DNA of 8,757 bases, from positions 1 to 8,757 of the forward strand of contig OMUE01000072.1 of assembly GCA_900314165.1 (NCBI GenBank), read 5' to 3'. A program made the position numbers and the translations under genes. The stretch is from an uncultured Acidaminococcus sp. Lineage in GTDB: Bacteria > Bacillota_C > Negativicutes > Acidaminococcales > Acidaminococcaceae. Below the pieces are notes generated by a model. The model ran no database searches. It was not told where the DNA came from and saw only the letters and a program-made list of their open reading frames with translations. Below, one piece after another: positions 5,823 through 8,757 of this stretch. Positions within the stretch are counted from its first letter, which is position 1; each line of letters opens with the position of its first letter.

Positions 5823-7075
5823 AAGTTAATCCTTCCGGCAGTCACTACCGACCGCACAGGCATTACGCTGCCACAGCCGTAACGCACGGCATCAATGGCA
5901 TGGTTATCTTTATCCGGATAGGCGCTGATATATTGTCCTTCCCGGTTCCGTTCATATTCGTAAGTCACAAATTCTTTATAAGTATTCGGGCACCGCCGCT
6001 TGTCGATGTAGATGCGGTTCAAAGACTGCAGCCATTTCAGGCCGTAATCTACAGAATCCGGGCCTTTCATAGCGCCCATGATGTTCAGTCCCAGGCTCCG
6101 CAGCTCTTTGATGCTTTTCGGCTCTGCAGAGTCGGCCCGGATCATATCGCTGGACAACAATTTCTTCTTGATCTTTTCGGCAGCCTGGTAGTTTGTCAGC
6201 TTCTGCTGATAGATTTCATCAAAGATGTAGAGGTTTTCCCTTTTCGCATCGTATTGCATGACCACGAAGGCCAGCGGATCTACAGCAAAGCCGAAGTCTA
6301 AGCCGTAATACAGGTGGTCGAAGTTGGAGATAACTTCATCTGTCAGCTCCACGTCTTCCACGTTGTCGAACACCGCCCCGCCAGTCCCAGTGACTTCTCC
6401 CAGGTATTCGTGACGGTAGGCCATCTCGTTGCGTTGCTTCAGCTTGTCGGCTTCCAGCAGGAACTGTTCACCCAGCCACTCAGGCGGCACATCCAGATAC
6501 GTAGAACGATGGACCAGCCGGTCCGCATCATCCTGCAGGATTTCCTCGTTCACCCAGTTGCTCCGGCTCTTGGGCGGATTGTACGTACAGAACACCCAGT
6601 ATTTTGGCCCGCCACGAAGCAGGGACTGGCACAGGTTGCGGATCTCTTCCATACCGGAGAACTGGTCCAGTTCTTCCAGCCAGACAATGCCCACGTAGCC
6701 GAAAGGCAGCTTGATGGACTTCACCTTCATCGGGTCGTCCACACCGAAGAACAGGATTTTCTGGCCTGTAGACTTTAACGTGATTTCATGTGGTGAAGTC
6801 TTGTACTTGAACCGGTCGATAACACCTAATTGCTCGATGCCCCACTGGATCTGCGGGTACACGCTGTTCTTGATGGTGTTTCCAATCTTACGAAGCACGA
6901 CCGCATGGCAGTCCGGATGCTGCATCAGGAGTAATGGCAGCTCAATACCCACGAAGGAAGACTTCGTGCTGCCACGTCCTCCTGCCAGCCAGTAGAACGT
7001 ATGTCCGTGAGCCTGAGCATCGTAGAACACCGGATCAAAAGCAGGGCTGATTTTCTCTGCCACGTTAATCTTCAT
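5819..7075 (-). CDS. terL: Terminase large subunit, PBSX/Terminase_3 type
   Basis: This is the ATP-driven packaging motor and headful or cos nuclease. I prefer the ATG at 7073-7075 (MKINVAEKIS, 418 aa) because GGGG lies 8 bases upstream; ATG 7079-7081 and TTG 7091-7093 are in-frame alternatives. The ATPase part has Walker A GGRGSTKS (32-39), Walker B IVWLEE (130-135) and the coupling motif TYNPP (164-168). The RNase-H-like nuclease part has its expected acidic residues at D260 (YYGLDFGF), D315 (RADSAEPKS) and D395 (NHAIDAVRYG). All key residues are present, so the enzyme looks intact. Its first 11 bases overlap the small-terminase gene and its stop overlaps the portal start, so the three are probably translated as a coupled unit. 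Confidence 0.95.
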   Translation of the reverse strand: MKINVAEKISPAFDPVFYDAQAHGHTFYWLAGGRGSTKSSFVGIELPLLLMQHPDCHAVVLRKIGNTIKNSVYPQIQWGIEQLGVIDRFKYKTSPHEITLKSTGQKILFFGVDDPMKVKSIKLPFGYVGIVWLEELDQFSGMEEIRNLCQSLLRGGPKYWVFCTYNPPKSRSNWVNEEILQDDADRLVHRSTYLDVPPEWLGEQFLLEADKLKQRNEMAYRHEYLGEVTGTGGAVFDNVEDVELTDEVISNFDHLYYGLDFGFAVDPLAFVVMQYDAKRENLYIFDEIYQQKLTNYQAAEKIKKKLLSSDMIRADSAEPKSIKELRSLGLNIMGAMKGPDSVDYGLKWLQSLNRIYIDKRRCPNTYKEFVTYEYERNREGQYISAYPDKDNHAIDAVRYGCGSVMPVRSVVTAGRINL

Positions 7076-7502
7076 GGTCATCGCCCCGCTCAAACGTGAA
7101 TTCTATTTTGTCACTGCCATCCGCATCCTCTGCGGGGTTCTGCAGGCCGTACCGCTTACCAAGTAGCTCTGCGGCTTTCAGCTGGTCCTTGGCCCCGATC
7201 TGCTTTGTAATGATCCTTGCACTGGAGAAACCTTTTCCGGTTCCTTCGATGACGGCAACCTCTTCGTTGATCTGTCCCCGCATGGCCTTCGTCAGGTATT
7301 CCAGTACTTCTTTGGCATCGGCGATGCGGCTGGACTCCAGTTCTTTCATCCGGGCATCTATGGCTTCTTTGATACCAAGTTTTACCAAGTTTTCTGGGCC
7401 TACTTTGTTCGGATGCTTATATCCTGCTTCTCTCGCAGCTTCGGTAGCATTGCCCGTGCTGACGTAATAGTCTACGAATCTTTTCTGTTTTTCCGTCAGC
7501 AT
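7065..7502 (-). CDS. terS: Terminase small subunit (Terminase_2 family)
   Basis: This 145-aa DNA-recognition subunit of the packaging terminase opens MLTEKQKRFVDYYVSTGNAT and continues EAAREAGYKHP, the hallmark helix-turn-helix of the Terminase_2 family (residues 1-45). The middle (about 55-120) is helical and probably forms the oligomer ring. The acidic end DGSDKIEFTFERGDDHED would contact the large subunit. The start ATG at 7500-7502 has AGGTG about 7 bases upstream. It is the first gene after the late control region: a terminator hairpin ends about 43 bases before the start, so its expression needs readthrough or an unseen promoter in that short gap. Confidence 0.93.
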   Translation of the reverse strand: MLTEKQKRFVDYYVSTGNATEAAREAGYKHPNKVGPENLVKLGIKEAIDARMKELESSRIADAKEVLEYLTKAMRGQINEEVAVIEGTGKGFSSARIITKQIGAKDQLKAAELLGKRYGLQNPAEDADGSDKIEFTFERGDDHED

Positions 7503-7536
7503 AGTCCATCACCTACCACCGCCTGTTTTTTTGCAT

Positions 7537-7566
7537 AAGAAAAAGACGCCTTCCCGCAAAGGCGCC
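7537..7566 (-). terminator. Intrinsic terminator in the terS leader
   Basis: On the minus strand GGCGCCTT (7559-7566) pairs with AAGGCGTC (7545-7552), with one G-U pair and a 6-base loop. It is followed by TTTTTCTT (7537-7544). It is a convincing terminator for transcripts from the 164-aa regulator gene or from the promoter near 7675, and it lies directly before terS. Confidence 0.85.
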
Positions 7567-7668
7567 TTTCTCTTGTACCCATATTCTCTTCAGAAAAGGA
7601 GGTGTCCCAAACAGTCTGCAGCAGAATCCAATGGTTGAGGGGAGGTTCCGCTTTCGCCCTGTTTTGAC
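7567..7668 (-). other. Candidate late-transcript leader between promoter and terminator
   Basis: If transcription starts near 7668 and stops at the hairpin at 7545-7566, a leader RNA of about 130 nt results. No open reading frame of interest lies here on either strand. The RNA would contain CACCTCCTTTTC (7604 down to 7593), a near copy of the 3' end of 16S rRNA, which carries the anti-Shine-Dalgarno sequence. An antitermination recognition site could also be here, but I cannot point to one. Confidence 0.3.
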
Positions 7669-7722
7669 AATACCATTATAGCAGGTAAAACCCTGAAAAA
7701 ACGGACAAAAAACGGGTCAAAA
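7668..7722 (-). promoter_or_regulatory. Extended -10 promoter with phased A-tracts, probable late promoter
   Basis: On the minus strand TGCTATAAT gives a consensus -10 (7675-7680) with the TG extension. No good -35 box is seen at 16-18 bases. Upstream are four A-tracts (seen as A-runs on the plus strand) at 7687-7690, 7696-7701, 7707-7712 and 7719-7722. Their centres are 10, 11 and 11 bases apart, the spacing that produces curved DNA and can act like an UP element. Transcription would start near 7668 and lead to terS. Confidence 0.55.
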
Positions 7723-7736
7723 GCGCTACTCGGTTT

Positions 7737-8231
7737 TTAAAGAAAGACCAAATTAGTCTGGACAGGCGCTGCTTTTGGACCGAACAGCATGCCGGATATC
7801 CTGTGTATCCCATCCCGCCACTTCTTACGACAATAGCTTTCATCGTAACCTTCCCTGTGAGCGATAGCCTTCCAGGAAAACCGATACACGCCCCGCTGTA
7901 TCACCATATTCCGTGTCGGCCCATCTAAAGCTTCGAGAGAATTATCTATGCGTGTCAACATGGAATCAATCTTATTCTTTTCTGTCCGCAGATTTTTGAG
8001 CCGCAGAAGGTTATCTTCTTTCTGCTCATAAATAGCTTCCTGGGGGCCTCCGCTTTCAAAGCCGCCGATGGGAGGTGTGTCCCGAAATTGACTGGTTTTA
8101 GGCGCCGGATCTAAAGCGATATTGGCTTCAAGCGCTTTTATTTCGATTTCGGCATTATGCTGGAACGTTTTCCAATCAGAATAATGTTGCAGGTATCCTA
8201 TCACAGCCCATTCATAGTCATTGTAGTACAT
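7737..8231 (-). CDS. Late transcription regulator, ArpU / sigma-region-4-like
   Basis: The start is set at the ATG at 8229-8231 (MYYNDYEW, 164 aa) because GGGAGG at 8239-8244 is 7 bases upstream; the GTG at 8240 and ATG at 8237 overlap or crowd that site. The N-terminal half contains a Pro/Gly-rich break (SQFRDTPPIGGFESGGPQ, about 47-64). A predicted coiled-coil helix follows (about 70-101). Residues 103-147 look like a sigma-region-4 helix-turn-helix: LDGPTRNMVIQRG, then FSWKAIAHREGYDESYCRKK. Proteins of this type (ArpU, LTR) sit directly before terS in many Gram-positive phages and switch on late genes. It is thus a likely activator, or antitermination partner, of the control region just downstream. 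Its own promoter is not evident. Confidence 0.75.
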   Translation of the reverse strand: MYYNDYEWAVIGYLQHYSDWKTFQHNAEIEIKALEANIALDPAPKTSQFRDTPPIGGFESGGPQEAIYEQKEDNLLRLKNLRTEKNKIDSMLTRIDNSLEALDGPTRNMVIQRGVYRFSWKAIAHREGYDESYCRKKWRDGIHRISGMLFGPKAAPVQTNLVFL

Positions 8232-8259
8232 GAGCATCACCTCCCTTCTGCAGCCAGAA

Positions 8260-8364
8260 TCAGAATCCCAGACACAGCTTTATCACCAACATGACTAATT
8301 CCAGGACCATATACGTCATCACGACTGCCAACATTACGAACATCAATGGCCAGATTTTATGCAT
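8260..8364 (-). CDS. 34-aa hydrophobic microprotein
   Basis: This short frame starts at the ATG at 8362-8364 with GAGGTG 7 bases upstream, 11 bases after the stop codon of the 75-aa gene. The product starts MHKIWPLMFVMLAVVMTYMV and continues to LGF. It is nearly all hydrophobic with one charged residue near each end and one Glu in the middle, so it is a single-pass membrane peptide. The good ribosome site and tight fit between two genes argue it is real. I do not recognise a family. It could affect host membrane, lysis timing or exclusion, but nothing in the sequence decides this. Confidence 0.55.
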   Translation of the reverse strand: MHKIWPLMFVMLAVVMTYMVLELVMLVIKLCLGF

Positions 8365-8375
8365 CACTTTCACCT

Positions 8376-8603
8376 CTACCGATAGATATAGAGGGCAATC
8401 TTATTAAATTCGGACAACTTATCTCTTGGAATCAGAATGTAAGAATCTGAATCGGCTCCAATAACGATAAAGTTCTCATTGATCAACTCTTTTACGTCTG
8501 CATCTGACATCATTGCAAGACGTTCTAAAGTAACAAGTTTTTTATCAACCAGCAGCTCTCTGGCACCAGACAGTTGCCCAACATATCCTGGATCGAAGTT
8601 CAT
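8376..8603 (-). CDS. Hypothetical 75-aa protein
   Basis: This small protein starts at the ATG at 8601-8603, with GGGGAGGT 7 bases upstream inside the dUTPase end. It begins MNFDPGYVGQLSGARELLVD, continues with a helical LVTLERLAMMSDADVKELIN stretch (about 23-42), then a strand-like FIVIGADSDSYILIP (about 45-59) and a basic aromatic end (IALYIYR). No membrane segment or known motif is visible. I do not recognise it. Its place between dUTPase and the late regulator is a region where phages often carry small accessory genes. The coding signal (strong ribosome site, tight spacing on both sides) is good; the function is unknown. Confidence 0.75.
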   Translation of the reverse strand: MNFDPGYVGQLSGARELLVDKKLVTLERLAMMSDADVKELINENFIVIGADSDSYILIPRDKLSEFNKIALYIYR

Positions 8604-8608
8604 ATTCT

Positions 8609-8757
8609 TTACCTCCCCGTGCTCCCATAGCCGCCCATCCGGATAGCTTTTGCCGTATCGTCATCAGTTGTCTTGAACTTCAGGAAGATTCCCTGTGCCA
8701 GCCGTTCCCCGGCTTCTACAATCTGCGTCTCCTTGCCGTAATTGTAGATAGGGATGC
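8609..8757 (-). CDS. dut: dUTP diphosphatase, C-terminal end only (partial)
   Basis: The last 48 residues of a trimeric dUTPase are present; the N-terminal part lies outside the window. The enzyme cleaves dUTP to dUMP and pyrophosphate, keeping uracil out of phage DNA and feeding thymidylate synthesis. Two of the five conserved motifs are visible: motif IV as EAGERLAQGIF (GERLAQ) and motif V as RMGGYGSTGR, the Gly-rich arm that closes over the active site of a neighbouring subunit. Tyr replaces the usual Phe in that arm, a conservative and active variant in this family. The stop codon at 8609-8611 lies 5 bases before the next gene, whose ribosome site is inside this gene's end. Confidence 0.93.
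   Translation of the reverse strand, partial: IPIYNYGKETQIVEAGERLAQGIFLKFKTTDDDTAKAIRMGGYGSTGR

Noticed and set aside
5085..5882. 265-codon open frame on the plus strand
   Set aside because: It lies antisense to the portal gene, whose protein and gene spacing fit a known family. The plus-strand product has no recognisable motif and no ribosome site; long antisense frames are expected in GC-rich minus-strand genes.
7631..7681. 16-codon plus-strand frame after an AAGGAGG-like site
   Set aside because: The ribosome site is about 27 bases from the ATG, too far to serve it, and the peptide has no features of interest.
7664..7692. TTGACA on the plus strand with TAAAAC 16 bases on, possible rightward promoter
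   Set aside because: The -10 is poor, no plus-strand gene follows and it would run against the whole gene cluster. The minus-strand extended -10 in the same place is the better reading.
7615..8268. Near-repeat TCTGCAGC(C)AGAATC at 7615-7629 and 8247-8268
   Set aside because: Only about 14 bases with an indel, no flanking similarity and no known role. It is probably chance, though it could be a leftover of a small duplication.

Overview
The window is part of a tailed-phage genome, most likely a prophage of a Gram-positive-lineage (Bacillota) host. The evidence is a continuous packaging and capsid-assembly block, strong AGGAGG-type ribosome binding sites before most genes, and protein families typical of Bacillota siphophages. 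A Negativicutes host is possible, but that is an impression from protein style and cannot be shown here. Every supported gene is on the minus strand, so the genes read from high to low coordinates. No integrase, tRNA, att site, insertion sequence or CRISPR array is visible.

In transcription order: the C-terminal end of a dUTPase (8609-8757), a 75-aa unknown protein, a 34-aa hydrophobic microprotein, and a 164-aa regulator with a sigma-region-4/ArpU-like helix-turn-helix. Then comes a 234-bp control region (7503-7736). It holds an extended -10 promoter, four A-tracts phased with the DNA helix, a leader, and an intrinsic terminator just before terS. The packaging and head block follows: small terminase, large terminase, portal and a MuF-type minor head protein. 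After a low-GC cassette come the scaffold, the major capsid protein, an HK97-gp10-like neck protein and the start of another small head/neck protein that runs off the window at position 1.

The most notable element is the cassette at about 2240-3290. The 521-aa MuF minor head protein carries, after its conserved HPNCLC zinc-like motif and a linker, a C-terminal domain of about 110 residues resembling DUF6883. Its coding DNA is clearly more AT-rich than the rest of the gene. Its stop codon overlaps the start of a 56-aa DUF4926-like protein (TGATG), which is a good candidate immunity protein. A 97-aa membrane-anchored or lipoprotein-like gene follows, bracketed by two intrinsic terminators. This arrangement matches the known MuF polymorphic-toxin architecture of temperate phages, in which a capsid-associated protein is fused to an exchangeable effector with a downstream immunity gene. 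The particular effector/immunity pairing is inferred from sequence.

The second theme is transcription control. Three intrinsic terminators point in the direction of the late genes: before terS, before the 97-aa gene and before the scaffold. The first sits downstream of a promoter, as in the lambda pR'-tR' layout. This suggests antitermination, or several internal promoters, in late expression.
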